DNA from: a virus | Reading direction: 5' to 3' (one strand) | Length of the DNA stretch: 41,351 nucleotides | Virus record (IMG/VR): IMGVR_UViG_3300044699_000128 | Location: 1 to 41,351 of that record | Shown here: positions 7,768 to 15,623 of the stretch, piece after piece | How the letters are laid out: each line of letters opens with the position of its first letter | Position numbering within the stretch: the first letter of the stretch is position 1 | Notes under the pieces: model-generated | What the model was told of the DNA's origin: nothing | Databases searched by the model: none | The model's input: only the letters and a program-made list of their open reading frames with translations | Program-made: the position numbers and the translations under genes

Positions 7768-8090
7768 CTGAACTGGCGCCCTTCGTCCTTGGTCATGTGG
7801 CGGGCGTTTGGCTGGCTGTAGATCTGCACCCACTCGACTTCCTTGTACGGTAGCCCGGCTCTTCTCGCCAAAACGGCGGCGATGAGCCGGGCGTTGTGCT
7901 GTACCCGCCAGCGGTCGTGCCCGGTCACGCGCAGGTCCATGATGTAGCTGCTGTCCTGAGCTGTGAGCATCATGCCCAGCAGCGACGGATGGCGCGATGT
8001 GATGGCCTCTCGCGCCGCCACCAACCCGTGCAGTGCTTCATCGTGACTCTTGGTGCCCAGCGGCACCCGGAAGACATGGACCTGGATCAC
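7662..8090 (-). CDS. Hypothetical protein, minus strand, convergent with upstream block
   Basis: The frame from 8090 downwards reads MIQVHVFRVPLGTKSHDEAL, HGLVAAREAITSRHPSLLGM, DLRVTGHDRWRVQHNARLIA and AVLARRAGLPYKEVEWVQIY. The alternating strands and helices look like a genuine globular protein, but no family is recognised. The last 35 codons are antisense to the convergent gene ending at 7767. That overlap is unusually long, and a frameshift near 7780 may hide an earlier stop. It lies at the 3' end of the lysis-region genes. Confidence 0.6.
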   Translation of the reverse strand: MIQVHVFRVPLGTKSHDEALHGLVAAREAITSRHPSLLGMMLTAQDSSYIMDLRVTGHDRWRVQHNARLIAAVLARRAGLPYKEVEWVQIYSQPNARHMTKDEGRQFSHSAARAWRRIRLYRIRSLEVTSKIGRPLSPSMSA

Positions 8091-8094
8091 CGTA

Positions 8095-8315
8095 TCAGGA
8101 TACGGCAGACGGGCTCTGCTTGTCCGTGCCCATCTTGGTTGTGACGATCGAGGTCAACAGGGACAGGATCATCATCAACACGGTTGTCTGTGTGATGAAC
8201 GTGTAGTCGAGGTGTTTGATCCGGTGACGTCGGTGCCTATCAGCGTGATGAGCGCTTGGGCGCCGGTTTTGATCATCCGTTCGGTGACTTCTTTCCACCA
8301 TTGTTTGGCGAACAT
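8095..8315 (-). CDS. Probable r1t-like holin, frameshifted
   Basis: The frame from 8315 reads MFAKQWWKEVTERMIKTGAQ then ALITLIGTDVTGS, matching the start of actinophage r1t-type holins (MF.K.FW.D..ER...T.AQ.). After a frameshift near 8200 the C-terminal half is a hydrophobic segment (VLMMILSLLTSIVTTKMG) and a short polar end. About 73 aa with two predicted membrane segments, which is the family's usual size. Holins form membrane lesions that release endolysin. The neighbouring membrane gene and the endolysin-like genes nearby support a lysis role. Confidence 0.7.
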
Positions 8316-8316
8316 G

Positions 8317-8643
8317 TCAACCACTCCAAGCCTTGACGATCAGGAAGATGAAGGTGACCGCGGCGGTGAGGCCAGCGCCGATGACCTGGGCGCGTAGGGT
8401 ACGACGCTCCGAGCGATCCTTCTCGATGTCCGCGTCGACACGCTTGATCTCCAGGCTGGCGTCGTTCTCGATCCGTTTCAGTTCCAGCGTAAGGTTTTCC
8501 AGCCGGACGTCGAACGTGCGCATCTCGGCCATGTAGACGTCTCTGCGAACCATGCCGGAGATCGCTTCCCGGAACTCTGATCGGAAGTCAGACAGGGTAC
8601 GAGAAATCTCGGCGAGACGAGGGATGTCGTCAGGTTCGGGCAT
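8317..8643 (-). CDS. Coiled-coil membrane protein of lysis region
   Basis: The frame from 8643 (MPEPDDIPRLAEISRTLSDF...) gives 108 aa: a long charged coiled coil (FRSEFREAISGMVRRDVYMA, LENLTLELKRIENDASLEIK) and a C-terminal membrane helix (VIGAGLTAAVTFIFLIVKAW). This layout is common for the partner membrane protein next to actinophage holins. It ends one base before the holin start, so the two are cotranscribed. A second holin or spanin-like/antiholin role is possible. Confidence 0.7.
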   Translation of the reverse strand: MPEPDDIPRLAEISRTLSDFRSEFREAISGMVRRDVYMAEMRTFDVRLENLTLELKRIENDASLEIKRVDADIEKDRSERRTLRAQVIGAGLTAAVTFIFLIVKAWSG

Positions 8644-8724
8644 CGTCACACCTTGATCATCGCATCCGGGCTTGACTTGGACAACATAGCTGACGTTACG
8701 CGCGTGCGGACTTGTACGGAAGCA

Positions 8725-8753
8725 TTGAACCGGAAGTCAGATCAAGGTAGAAT
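8725..8753 (+). promoter_or_regulatory. Promoter TTGAAC-N17-TAGAAT (leaderless-type)
   Basis: TTGAAC (8725-8730), a 17-nt spacer and TAGAAT (8748-8753) form a near-consensus vegetative promoter. The GTG of the next gene is 6 nt after the -10 box, so the expected transcript starts at the start codon. It drives the plus-strand cluster 8760-9800, and lies in the divergent gap with the minus-strand lysis genes. Confidence 0.7.
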
Positions 8754-8759
8754 TGGGAC

Positions 8760-8924
8760 GTGACCGACGAGAAGATGGACCCCGTTAGCGCCTCGATGAT
8801 GGCCCTGCGTTCATGGGACAACTGCCTTGGTGCCCTTGCCGAAGTACGCGAATCTCTCGATGAGAGCATGCGTAAGGTTTGGGACCAAGGCATTTCCCGT
8901 TACATTCCGGATCCGCTGGGATGA
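8760..8924 (+). CDS. Small hypothetical protein (54 aa)
   Basis: A GTG at 8760 gives VTDEKMDPVSASMMALRSWD, NCLGALAEVRESLDESMRKV and WDQGISRYIPDPLG. The frame is intact, the helix is amphipathic and no domain is recognised. The start is set by the promoter, whose predicted transcription start coincides with this GTG. It overlaps the next gene by ATGA. Confidence 0.6.
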   Translation: MTDEKMDPVSASMMALRSWDNCLGALAEVRESLDESMRKVWDQGISRYIPDPLG

Positions 8925-9163
8925 CGCTGTCAACGCCTTACTGCGACGGCGACGCCTCCAAGGCCGCCCGCTGGATGGACCTTGAACTGGAAAACTTCAA
9001 CACCAACGAAACCGTTCTGCGCGCCTCAATGATCGACCAAGGCCCGCTGATGATGGAGCTGTGTGCCTATGCCATGCTGCTGGCCACCATCTGGCCCGGG
9101 GAGCGTCCCGCCTGGCGCGCGTTCAAAGCGATCGTCGATCACCTCAGCATGCAGGCGCGATAA
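8921..9163 (+). CDS. Hypothetical helical protein (80 aa)
   Basis: ATG at 8921 overlaps the preceding stop. The product (MTLSTPYCDGDASKAARWMD..., MMELCAYAMLLATIWPGERP, AFKAIVDHLSMQAR) is mainly helical with a moderately hydrophobic middle, but without a convincing membrane segment. No family recognised. It overlaps the next gene as TAATG, so this is a tightly coupled operon. Confidence 0.6.
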   Translation: MTLSTPYCDGDASKAARWMDLELENFNTNETVLRASMIDQGPLMMELCAYAMLLATIWPGERPAWRAFKAIVDHLSMQAR

Positions 9164-9623
9164 TGCTGTATCTGCTTGTGACCGGCTCCCGTAACTGGGA
9201 TGACGAGGCCTTCATCTGGGCACAGCTGACCAGGCTTTACATCCTGCACGGCGGCCTCCAGATACACCACGGCGACTGCCCTGAGGCGGCGCCGACCAGA
9301 TCGCCGACGAGTGGGGCAACGCGTTCAATGCTGTGACACCGAAGGTGAGCGTCGTCAAACACCCGATGGACCGTCGTCGCTATGGCAAGAGGGCTGGCCC
9401 CATCCGCAACAGTGAGATGGTCGTACACATCGCGGACCTGATGTCGCAGGGGCGTTCTGTAGCCTGTCATGGTTTCAACCGGGACCGTTCCCGTGGCACC
9501 AGCGACTGCACCCGTAAGGCCATGCGCGTCGGGATCCCGACGGTCAGCCACGCCTGGATCAACGGCTATGCGATCAAGACGGTCACCGATGACCGGCTCT
9601 TCCCCCTGGAGTTTGTGCCGTGA
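9163..9623 (+). CDS. SLOG-superfamily (DUF2493/YspA-like) protein, frameshifted
   Basis: ATG at 9163 gives MLYLLVTGSRNWDDEAFIWA, the VTGSR nucleotide-binding strand-loop of DUF2493. After a frameshift near 9292 it continues HHGDCPEGADQIADEWG, the second conserved motif (HGdc.GAD..a..W). C-terminal sequence includes NSEMVVHIADLMSQGRSVAC and a Cys/Arg-rich loop ending PLEFVP. About 153 aa. SLOG proteins bind nucleotides or cleave nucleoside derivatives, and phage copies have no proven role. Confidence 0.75.
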
Positions 9624-10033
9624 AAACGAACCCTGCCAAGGAAATGATTGCCGTGCTGGTGGCGCGACGTAAGGCTCTCGGATGGACGCAAGGTGACCTC
9701 GCTGAGAAGATCCCGTGTGTCCGTAAGACGGTGGTGTCGTGGGAGAACGGGCGATCGTGGCCTATGGCCCAGAGCCTCAATCGGTGGTTGCAGGTTCTAG
9801 GATTTGATGGTCTGGCACCGACCGCGCGAGGGCGGCTTGTGTCTGCGGTCCGGCACGGCCATCCACCAGGAGCTGGCGTTGTGATTGAAACGCCTTCAAC
9901 GCCACGGCGGTCGCTGACCCAAACAGCCCATCCACAACCAGGCTTGCGCCCCAGGCATTCAAGAGTGCCTGCAACGCCCTCACGTCTTTACGGATCGACC
10001 CCAGCGCCAGTTCAGGCCAATCGAAACCCATGA
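9620..10033 (+). CDS. XRE-type helix-turn-helix regulator (3' end uncertain)
   Basis: A GTG at 9620 encodes MKTNPAKEMIAVLVARRKAL then GWTQGDLAEKIPCVRKTVVS and WENGRSWPMAQSLNRWLQVL, a textbook Cro/C1 domain (TQGDLAEKI...RKTVVSWENGRS). The open frame runs to 10033, but everything past about 9800 is antisense to the endolysin-like gene and has poor composition. The real protein probably ends near 9800 (a TGA exists in a neighbouring frame at 9804). Likely a small regulator at the end of this operon. Confidence 0.65.
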   Translation: MKTNPAKEMIAVLVARRKALGWTQGDLAEKIPCVRKTVVSWENGRSWPMAQSLNRWLQVLGFDGLAPTARGRLVSAVRHGHPPGAGVVIETPSTPRRSLTQTAHPQPGLRPRHSRVPATPSRLYGSTPAPVQANRNP

Positions 10034-10418
10034 TCAGCTCCCACGGGGCTTGGGAGTTCTCGGCTGTGCTCTCGCGCAGGATGGACACGTGCACGTATCC
10101 GGTGTGCTGGTTGGCGCCTTCGTAGATGCGTGGCCGGTACCGGTCGGCGTCGCGGTAGATCCGGCCGTCGAAGATGACGTAACGGGTAGCCGGGTGCAAC
10201 ATGGCTGATGCCACCACAACTTGAGCGACTATGCCTTCTACGTCGACATCACGTGCACGTACGACGCCCGTGCGCGGGTCCGGGTTGTGGTCGGAGATGC
10301 GTCCCTTCGACCACACACCACCCAGCCAGCCGTCAGCTTCCGCGTACAGGCCACTACGCCGCGCCTTCACGGTGGCGCCTAGGATGCGCAGACTGCGGGC
10401 CTCATGCGGCGCTGGCAT
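9777..10418 (-). CDS. Endolysin-like M15-type peptidase with peptidoglycan-binding domain
   Basis: From ATG 10418 (MPAPHEARSLRILGATVKAR...) the intact frame gives about 213 aa. Residues 25-130 contain GRISDHNPDPRTGVVRARDV then DVEG and later HTGYVHVSI, the H-(x)6-D and HVH spacing of zinc D-Ala-D-Ala carboxypeptidase/L,D-peptidases. The C-terminal 70 residues (IRKDVRALQALLNAWGASLV, DGLFGSATAVALKAFQSQRQ, VDGRAGPQTQAAL) are a peptidoglycan-binding type 1 repeat. It would cut peptide stems in the cell wall at lysis. An in-frame start at 10493 is possible, but overlaps a small gene. Confidence 0.8.
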   Translation of the reverse strand: MPAPHEARSLRILGATVKARRSGLYAEADGWLGGVWSKGRISDHNPDPRTGVVRARDVDVEGIVAQVVVASAMLHPATRYVIFDGRIYRDADRYRPRIYEGANQHTGYVHVSILRESTAENSQAPWELIMGFDWPELALGSIRKDVRALQALLNAWGASLVVDGLFGSATAVALKAFQSQRQLLVDGRAGPQTQAALARSVPDHQILEPATTD

Positions 10419-10530
10419 CTTCGTCCCCCTGCTCTTCGAGGCGCGAGGTGTCGAAGTCGCCCAGGAGGGCCTCTGGAAAGTCATCTTCCCCATTGTCAGC
10501 TATGTCGCTTGCCTCGTGTTTGCTAGCCAT
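10402..10530 (-). CDS. Small acidic protein between the two peptidase genes
   Basis: A 42-codon minus-strand frame from ATG 10530 reads MASKHEASDIADNGEDDFPE then ALLGDFDTSRLEEQGDEDAS and ends AA. It is strongly acidic, as for many small phage proteins. It fits exactly between the two endolysin-like genes, starting 10 nt after the upstream one and overlapping the downstream ATG by 17 nt. Function unknown. Confidence 0.5.
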   Translation of the reverse strand: MASKHEASDIADNGEDDFPEALLGDFDTSRLEEQGDEDASAA

Positions 10531-10539
10531 ACAGACACG

Positions 10540-11340
10540 TTAGCTGACGATGGTGCCGGTGACCGTGACCTCGGCGATGGTGACCGCTGCGACCGATGTC
10601 GACTCGGGGATCTTGATTTGGACTGTGCTGCCCACGCTTGAGCCGCCGTCGCCGCCCTCCTTCTGCGCTACGAGCGCTTGGAGGATGTCAAATCCTTGCG
10701 GCCCATACGTTTTGCCGTCGCCGCCCGTGATGATGATCGACACCCACGTGGCAGTCTCGTCACCGTAGCCGCCATCCGGCCCGAAGTTCGGCAGCGCCGC
10801 CGGATTCACCCGCAGCATCTGCAACTGCAACGCCTTCACCTTGTCGTTCTTCTCGCCGTACTTGCAGAACATGCTGCTGTCATCCCCTCCGAATGGATCG
10901 AATGTCCCGATCGACCTGTCAATCCAGTCGGTCCGGATCGAAATATGTACGTGCTTGTCCGACGACGGGTACTCTTCCCAGGTGATCCCGTCACCGTCCA
11001 GGTCGCGCGAGTCCAGGTGCTGGTTGTCGTGGTTCATGTATTTCAGCCACGGGTACTCGCCAGCACGAGCGCCGTCCTCGATCAGCTGCCCCAGCTCCCG
11101 GACGTTGTCAAGATCGATGGCAGTGACGATGTAGCCAGGCAACTTCACCGGCCACGCCGTCGCGGAATACGGGGTGTGGTCCTGCGGCGGGACATGCTGC
11201 AGGTGCTCCTCATTGCCGATGGTGCCCAGCACTTTCACACCGTTGGCCTGCGCCCACGTTTGAAGTTCCGCGATGGGGCGCGCGGGGACCCAGGGTCTGC
11301 CCGCAGCATCCCAGGTGTAGTACGCCTGCGACGCCATCAT
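10540..11340 (-). CDS. Second M15-type peptidase / endolysin-like protein
   Basis: An intact 266-aa frame. The N-terminal half has EEHLQHVPPQDHTPYSATAW, GYIVTAIDLDN, YMNHDNQHLDSRDLDGDGIT and SDKHVHISI, again the metal-binding layout of M15-type peptidases (first His near HTP, an Asp in AIDLD and the HVH pair). The second half (KNDKVKALQLQMLRVNPAAL, GPDGGYGDETATWV) resembles a peptidoglycan-binding repeat, and a Val/Thr-rich tail (VTIAEVTVTGTIV) follows. It may be a second lysin or a virion-associated wall peptidase, since it directly follows tail genes. Confidence 0.75.
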   Translation of the reverse strand: MMASQAYYTWDAAGRPWVPARPIAELQTWAQANGVKVLGTIGNEEHLQHVPPQDHTPYSATAWPVKLPGYIVTAIDLDNVRELGQLIEDGARAGEYPWLKYMNHDNQHLDSRDLDGDGITWEEYPSSDKHVHISIRTDWIDRSIGTFDPFGGDDSSMFCKYGEKNDKVKALQLQMLRVNPAALPNFGPDGGYGDETATWVSIIITGGDGKTYGPQGFDILQALVAQKEGGDGGSSVGSTVQIKIPESTSVAAVTIAEVTVTGTIVS

Positions 11341-11383
11341 GCACCTGCATCATTGAACAGGTCATCCATGTCGACAATGTACC

Positions 11384-12086
11384 CTAAAGCGCCACACCGT
11401 CGTTAGAGATGTTCCTGCCGACTTCGTACACTGCGATCTCTGCCGGGACCACGGGGTCGGCGAACAGGCTGACGTTGCCGGTTCCGGTGAGCCGGAACAC
11501 GCCCATCAGGATTGACGCCGTCGTGGTATTGGTGGCCGAGAAGTAGACCACTGAACAGTCGCCTGACACACCGTTGCCGATGTTGGGGATAGTCCGACGA
11601 GTTGAACAACGTAATCAACGTAGACGCCGTAGTCGCTGCACCGGCCAAGCTCAGGTACGCCCGCATGCTCACAGAGTCGTTGGCAACGCTGGAGAAGATC
11701 GTCCCGTTCAATGTGACCAGATACTGGTTACCGGCGCACAAGCGGATGTTGTCCAGGCGCAGGACCCCAAGCGGTGTTGTCGTGGTCGTGCCGGAGCTTG
11801 TCGTACGGTTGCCGTACTTGATGAGTACGCCAGTTTTACCGGCGGCGCCAGCGCGCGTCCCGCCAACAGCCAGCCATGAGGAACCGTCGGTGGATATGGA
11901 CGACTGCCCCACCAGGGCTACGTTGTCGCCGATGGTCGGCACGTAGGTATCCAACAGACCCACCGAGTCGGCGTCGTAGTTGGTGCCCTGCACGCCAATT
12001 ATCAACGGGCTGGTACTGGTGACGATCCCCATTCGAACTGACGCTGGCTGCCCGCGATCTTTGCCAATCTGGTCAAGTAGTCCCAT
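11384..12086 (-). CDS. Minor tail / receptor-binding protein, frameshifted
   Basis: ATG at 12086 starts MGLLDQIGKDRGQPASVRMG. Residues 20-100 resemble a small beta domain (GIVTSTSPLIIGVQGTNYDA), followed by a C1q/TNF-like jelly roll with repeating strands (CAGNQYLVTLNGTIFSSVAN, SVSMRAYLSLAGAATTASTL). A frameshift near 11580 separates the last 65 residues (DCSVVYFSATNTTTASILMG...). Beta-rich trimeric folds like this are typical of phage tail-tip receptor-binding parts. Its start overlaps the next gene's stop. Confidence 0.6.
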
Positions 12087-12784
12087 TACTCAGTGCGCCA
12101 TACCCTCAGCCGCGAACGGGCTTGCACCGTTGTCGCCGTGGCATCTGAAGCCTGTTGTGCCGCCTGGATTTGCAGGTTCCCGGCGTTCGTGGACATCGTC
12201 ATCTCGCCGTACATTCTGCAAATCAGCGGCGTGCCGACACCGTTGCCGCCCACCGAAATCGCTGTACCCGAGGTGCCGGTGCAACCGAACGTTGGGTCAC
12301 CGATTGTCGCGATGCCCGCGCCGATCATGCCCCAGATCATTGTTGCGCCGGTCGGGATGGTGAACGCGAACTTGATGTCCGCCGCCGTTGCCGCATCGTA
12401 GAAAATCGTTGCCTCGAACCCGAAGATGGAGTTGTTGATGCCAGTCGGGAAGGCGACCACGAGGTCTGTGACATTCTGCAGTGTGGTGTTGGACGGTCCC
12501 ACGTTCTGGTTGGCTGTCTTGCGGACGTGGGCGAACAGAGAGCGTGTGTAGAGGCTGATGTGGTTGGTGCCGTTGTAGACGTCCACGCGGTTCTCGGTGG
12601 CAAGCCCCGACATCTCATTCTCTGCCACTACGAGCATCTTCGCGGTCCGGTCGGCAACGTCGGTGTAAAGCCGCACGAGGCGTGGCTCTACGCCTGCGAC
12701 GAAGTTTCCGAACGCGGTTGGGTTGTTCGCGGCGTCGGCCCCGATGGGAAGGCTTAGACCTTGATCAGTTGTTGCGCCTGGCAT
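12086..12784 (-). CDS. Minor tail protein
   Basis: ATG at 12784 (MPGATTDQGLSLPIGADAAN...) opens an intact frame of 232 aa. The N-terminus GLSLPIGADAANNPTAF resembles the attachment segment seen at the start of the related genes downstream (FTYP/LPYP). The body is beta-rich (DVYNGTNHISLYTRSLFAHV, FAFTIPTGATMIWGMIGAGI, LICRMYGEMTMSTNAGNLQI). It lies in the tail-tip cluster. No enzymatic motif is seen. Confidence 0.6.
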   Translation of the reverse strand: MPGATTDQGLSLPIGADAANNPTAFGNFVAGVEPRLVRLYTDVADRTAKMLVVAENEMSGLATENRVDVYNGTNHISLYTRSLFAHVRKTANQNVGPSNTTLQNVTDLVVAFPTGINNSIFGFEATIFYDAATAADIKFAFTIPTGATMIWGMIGAGIATIGDPTFGCTGTSGTAISVGGNGVGTPLICRMYGEMTMSTNAGNLQIQAAQQASDATATTVQARSRLRVWRTE

Positions 12785-12794
12785 TTCAGCCCTC

Positions 12795-13310
12795 CTATGC
12801 GAGCCTGACAATCAAACGGATATTTAGGTGAAGCGATGCGGTACCAGCGCCCGTACCAGCGAACAGCATCGTGGTGTCGATGACCTGACCGGACGTGACG
12901 ATGGTGGCTGTGCCGGGCAGATCCCATTGCTTGGACAGCGGGCTGCCGTCCTCGTTGTTTACTGAGCGTGCGAAGCGGGCAGTACCGGCCACCCGGACCG
13001 CCAGCCGCGCGTAGGTAACGGTTGTAGCAACAACGCTGGTGTACGCGTCCACGACGTAGATGCCCGAAACTGGTGCGGTGTAAGTGGAGCCAGCGTTCAC
13101 GAGGGGTGTTACTGCACCGGCCACTATCGCGCCCTGGGTTGGGCTCATGTCCTGCTGGACGTTGTACCTGCCGATGGCAAAATCACGGTCAGCCGCGATG
13201 TCCAGTAGCTTGGCGTCTATCTGATCCGCCAATGTTTTGAACGCGGCGAAGTTGATTGCGTCGCTCTCGCACGGGTAGGTGAATCCATAGATCGGTGTGT
13301 TAGCTGGCAT
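12795..13310 (-). CDS. Tail-tip protein with C1q/TNF-like domain (paralogue 1)
   Basis: Intact 171-aa frame. The N-terminus TPIYGFTYPCESDAINFAAF is an attachment helix shared with the two genes to its right (LPYPTALDRPCDFA...). The C-terminal 110 residues (YTAPVSGIYVVDAYTSVVAT, LAVRVAGTARFARS, LHLNIRLIVRLA) have the strand pattern of C1q-like jelly rolls. Probably one of several small adsorption proteins at the tail tip. Confidence 0.6.
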   Translation of the reverse strand: MPANTPIYGFTYPCESDAINFAAFKTLADQIDAKLLDIAADRDFAIGRYNVQQDMSPTQGAIVAGAVTPLVNAGSTYTAPVSGIYVVDAYTSVVATTVTYARLAVRVAGTARFARSVNNEDGSPLSKQWDLPGTATIVTSGQVIDTTMLFAGTGAGTASLHLNIRLIVRLA

Positions 13311-13312
13311 GG

Positions 13313-13909
13313 CTACACCGTCTTCAAGGCGACTTGATCAGACAGCCGGTGCGCAAAGTAAATCGCTCCGATGCTGATGTTCAACGTGCTGGATGTGTTG
13401 CCGTGCAAGAACCGGAACTGAAGAACGTCATCTAGCCCGTTGGCGACCACAGTCGTGCACCCGATCATGTCAACACCGTTGCCGGAGTTCGCCTCGAACT
13501 GGGTTTCGCTGAAGACGTAACGGTCCACTTCGGAGAAGAACGCGTTGGCGCGGCGCGTGACGATGAACAGGTGCCTGAATGTGTTGTCGTTGACGGCACC
13601 TGTTGCGATGGCGTTGATGTAGCAGCCGACAAGCCACACCCCGGCGGGCATCACGGTGCCGAAGCTGGTGTACGAGGAGTTGGCGAAGGTAAGCGCGGTG
13701 CTGCCGGTACCGGCCAGGGTGGACTGCACGTTGTTGGTGGTTGACTGTGTCGCCGTGGACGTGCGAATAAGCGTCGGCAGGTTGACTGCTTGGCGCAGCA
13801 ACCTTTCGACCGGGAACAAGCATGCCTCTGCTGAGAGCGCCGTCTCCTGCAGCTTGAGCGCGACCGCGGCATAGTTCTCCGGCTCCATGCAGTCGAAACA
13901 GTCGGTCAT
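13313..13909 (-). CDS. Tail-tip protein with C1q/TNF-like domain (paralogue 2)
   Basis: Intact 198-aa frame starting MTDCFDCMEPENYAAVALKL. A helical, Cys-containing N-terminus is followed by a jelly-roll-like region (FGTVMPAGVWLVGCYINAIA, NTFRHLFIVTRRANAFFSEV, VLQFRFLHGNTSSTLNISIG, AIYFAHRL) similar in layout to the flanking paralogues. It overlaps the next gene to the right by four bases, so the genes are cotranslated. A receptor-binding or tail-spike role is inferred from position and fold pattern. Confidence 0.6.
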   Translation of the reverse strand: MTDCFDCMEPENYAAVALKLQETALSAEACLFPVERLLRQAVNLPTLIRTSTATQSTTNNVQSTLAGTGSTALTFANSSYTSFGTVMPAGVWLVGCYINAIATGAVNDNTFRHLFIVTRRANAFFSEVDRYVFSETQFEANSGNGVDMIGCTTVVANGLDDVLQFRFLHGNTSSTLNISIGAIYFAHRLSDQVALKTV

Positions 13910-14472
13910 GGCGACGCCCTGTCCGCATGCCAGAAGACCGAGAAGGTAGCCGCCTGGACGGTGATCGCGAGTGTCGTGGAGTCGTCCCGGGTTACCAGCA
14001 GCGCCCGTCGCGTGGAGCCGGTGTTGATCGTCAGGTTGGCTGTGTTGAGCCCGAGTGTCAGGCCCGGGATACCGGTGCGATCCAAGACAATATCCTGATC
14101 ACCGGAGATGAACAGGCGCACATAGTTGTTGTTGATGCCGGTGGATAGGACCGTGGCTGAGCCAACGAGAACGAAACGCCCAGCCCGCCTGATGGTGACG
14201 CCAGCTGGGTCGAAGTCGAAGTCGACCAGGTCCGCGGTGTCCACGCTGAGGGTGTCGAAGGGGATTTCGCCATTGGATGCGACATCTACCGGCGTGGTCA
14301 CCATCATCCGGGCGATGGGGATGACGGGGTTGGTGCGATCGATGACCGTCTGAAATCCATCGATGACGGTTTGCAGGGCGTCGGTGAAGTCGCACCATTG
14401 GCTGGCGAAGTCACACGGCCTGTCCAGTGCTGTTGGATATGGAAGTGCGAAGTTGGCTGTGGTCGCAGTCAT
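13906..14472 (-). CDS. Tail-tip protein with C1q/TNF-like domain (paralogue 3)
   Basis: Intact 188-aa frame. N-terminus NFALPYPTALDRPCDFASQW is a more complete version of the attachment motif of paralogue 1. The C-terminal part (IRRAGRFVLVGSATVLSTGI, NNYVRLFISGDQDIVLDRTG, TLAITVQAATFSVFWHAD) again fits a C1q-like jelly roll. Together with the two genes to the left it forms a tandem family, probably through duplication and divergence. Confidence 0.6.
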   Translation of the reverse strand: MTATTANFALPYPTALDRPCDFASQWCDFTDALQTVIDGFQTVIDRTNPVIPIARMMVTTPVDVASNGEIPFDTLSVDTADLVDFDFDPAGVTIRRAGRFVLVGSATVLSTGINNNYVRLFISGDQDIVLDRTGIPGLTLGLNTANLTINTGSTRRALLVTRDDSTTLAITVQAATFSVFWHADRASP

Positions 14473-14480
14473 CGCACCTC

Positions 14481-15623
14481 CTAGACCTTCCCCAGCACAA
14501 GCGACCTAGTTGATACTACCATCGGCGTTGCTAGACCTAGAGGAACGCGCATATCTGAGATCACCTGGACCACTTCCCGGCCGTCCAGCTGCAGCAGCAG
14601 CGCGTCGCCAAGTTCAAGCGAAGCGTCGGCGGGCATCTCAAGATCCCAGGTTTCAACCGGCGCGACGGAGCTGGCGAGCAACGTGGCTGCGGCGCCCTGC
14701 GCGCCCGCCTGAGTGGCCGGTGTCTGAAGCCGCTGGAGCAAGCTACGGACGCCGAACTGGCCAGCCGAATAGGTCGGTGAGGTTGGGTCCGTGTCAGCCT
14801 GTGTGGCGAACACAGGGGTGTCTCCGTTGAGGCGCTCCCCTGACACAGTGACGACGTTGTAGATGGACTGCCGGGTCCGCGAGCATGTCCAGTCGGTGAC
14901 CACCCCGCCGTCTCCCTCGCTCAAGGTGACCACCGGGTCTTGTGCCACAGTCCACGGCAGACGTCGCAGCACGAAGGACCCGTCCGCCAGCGCATACCAG
15001 ATCGCCGAAGACGACACTGCCATCTCGTCCAAAGCCGCCGATCGGTTAAGTTCCCACGTCAACGGCTTGACGCGCACGCTGAACGTGTCAGAGACGCCGA
15101 ACTCCGCGTCGGGTACACCGTCACGGATCAACCGGACGAACTCCGCATAGACAGTGTTGGCTGTCTGCGAGTTTTGCGGGTTCACGAACTGGTTGTCGGC
15201 GACGTCGGAGGCCCGGTCCGCGCACGCCACGGTGACATTCCCGGCCCGGTTGGACTTACTGACATCGCGGATACGTCCGCGGAACACCGGCCACGTGTAC
15301 TTGTCCGAGCCATCGGCAAGCATCACACCGCGGAACGCCCGTATCTCGTTGCCGAACGGGGCCAGCAAGTCATCGGTGTTGACCGGATACAGGTCTGCGG
15401 GCACGGTTATCTGCAGCGAGCGTGTGACACGAGAATTCAGCGAGGCCGACACCTCGCCGTTGTAGAAGCACAGACCGCCTTCCGGTTCACCGCCGCGTTG
15501 CGCGGGGATCAGGCTTTCCAGCGGCACACCAAGACCCGACCAGACCTCGATGCGCACATAGTGCCGGTGAGGTTTGGCAAGGATCTCCCGGTAGAACGGG
15601 TCTGCGCCGCCAGCAAGCATCAC
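14481..15623 (-). CDS. DUF5047-type minor tail protein
   Basis: Intact 380-aa frame. Features of the actinophage DUF5047 family are visible: an N-terminal YVRIEVWSGLGVPLESLIPA, CFYNGEVSASLNSRVTRSLQ, VFRGRIRDVSKSNRAGNVTV, and an ADRASDVADNQFVNP segment. The rest is beta-rich, ending QVISDMRVPLGLATPMVVST. The protein belongs to the baseplate-like tail tip, downstream of the tape measure. Its start overlaps the stop of the next gene (15620). Confidence 0.75.
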   Translation of the reverse strand: MMLAGGADPFYREILAKPHRHYVRIEVWSGLGVPLESLIPAQRGGEPEGGLCFYNGEVSASLNSRVTRSLQITVPADLYPVNTDDLLAPFGNEIRAFRGVMLADGSDKYTWPVFRGRIRDVSKSNRAGNVTVACADRASDVADNQFVNPQNSQTANTVYAEFVRLIRDGVPDAEFGVSDTFSVRVKPLTWELNRSAALDEMAVSSSAIWYALADGSFVLRRLPWTVAQDPVVTLSEGDGGVVTDWTCSRTRQSIYNVVTVSGERLNGDTPVFATQADTDPTSPTYSAGQFGVRSLLQRLQTPATQAGAQGAAATLLASSVAPVETWDLEMPADASLELGDALLLQLDGREVVQVISDMRVPLGLATPMVVSTRSLVLGKV

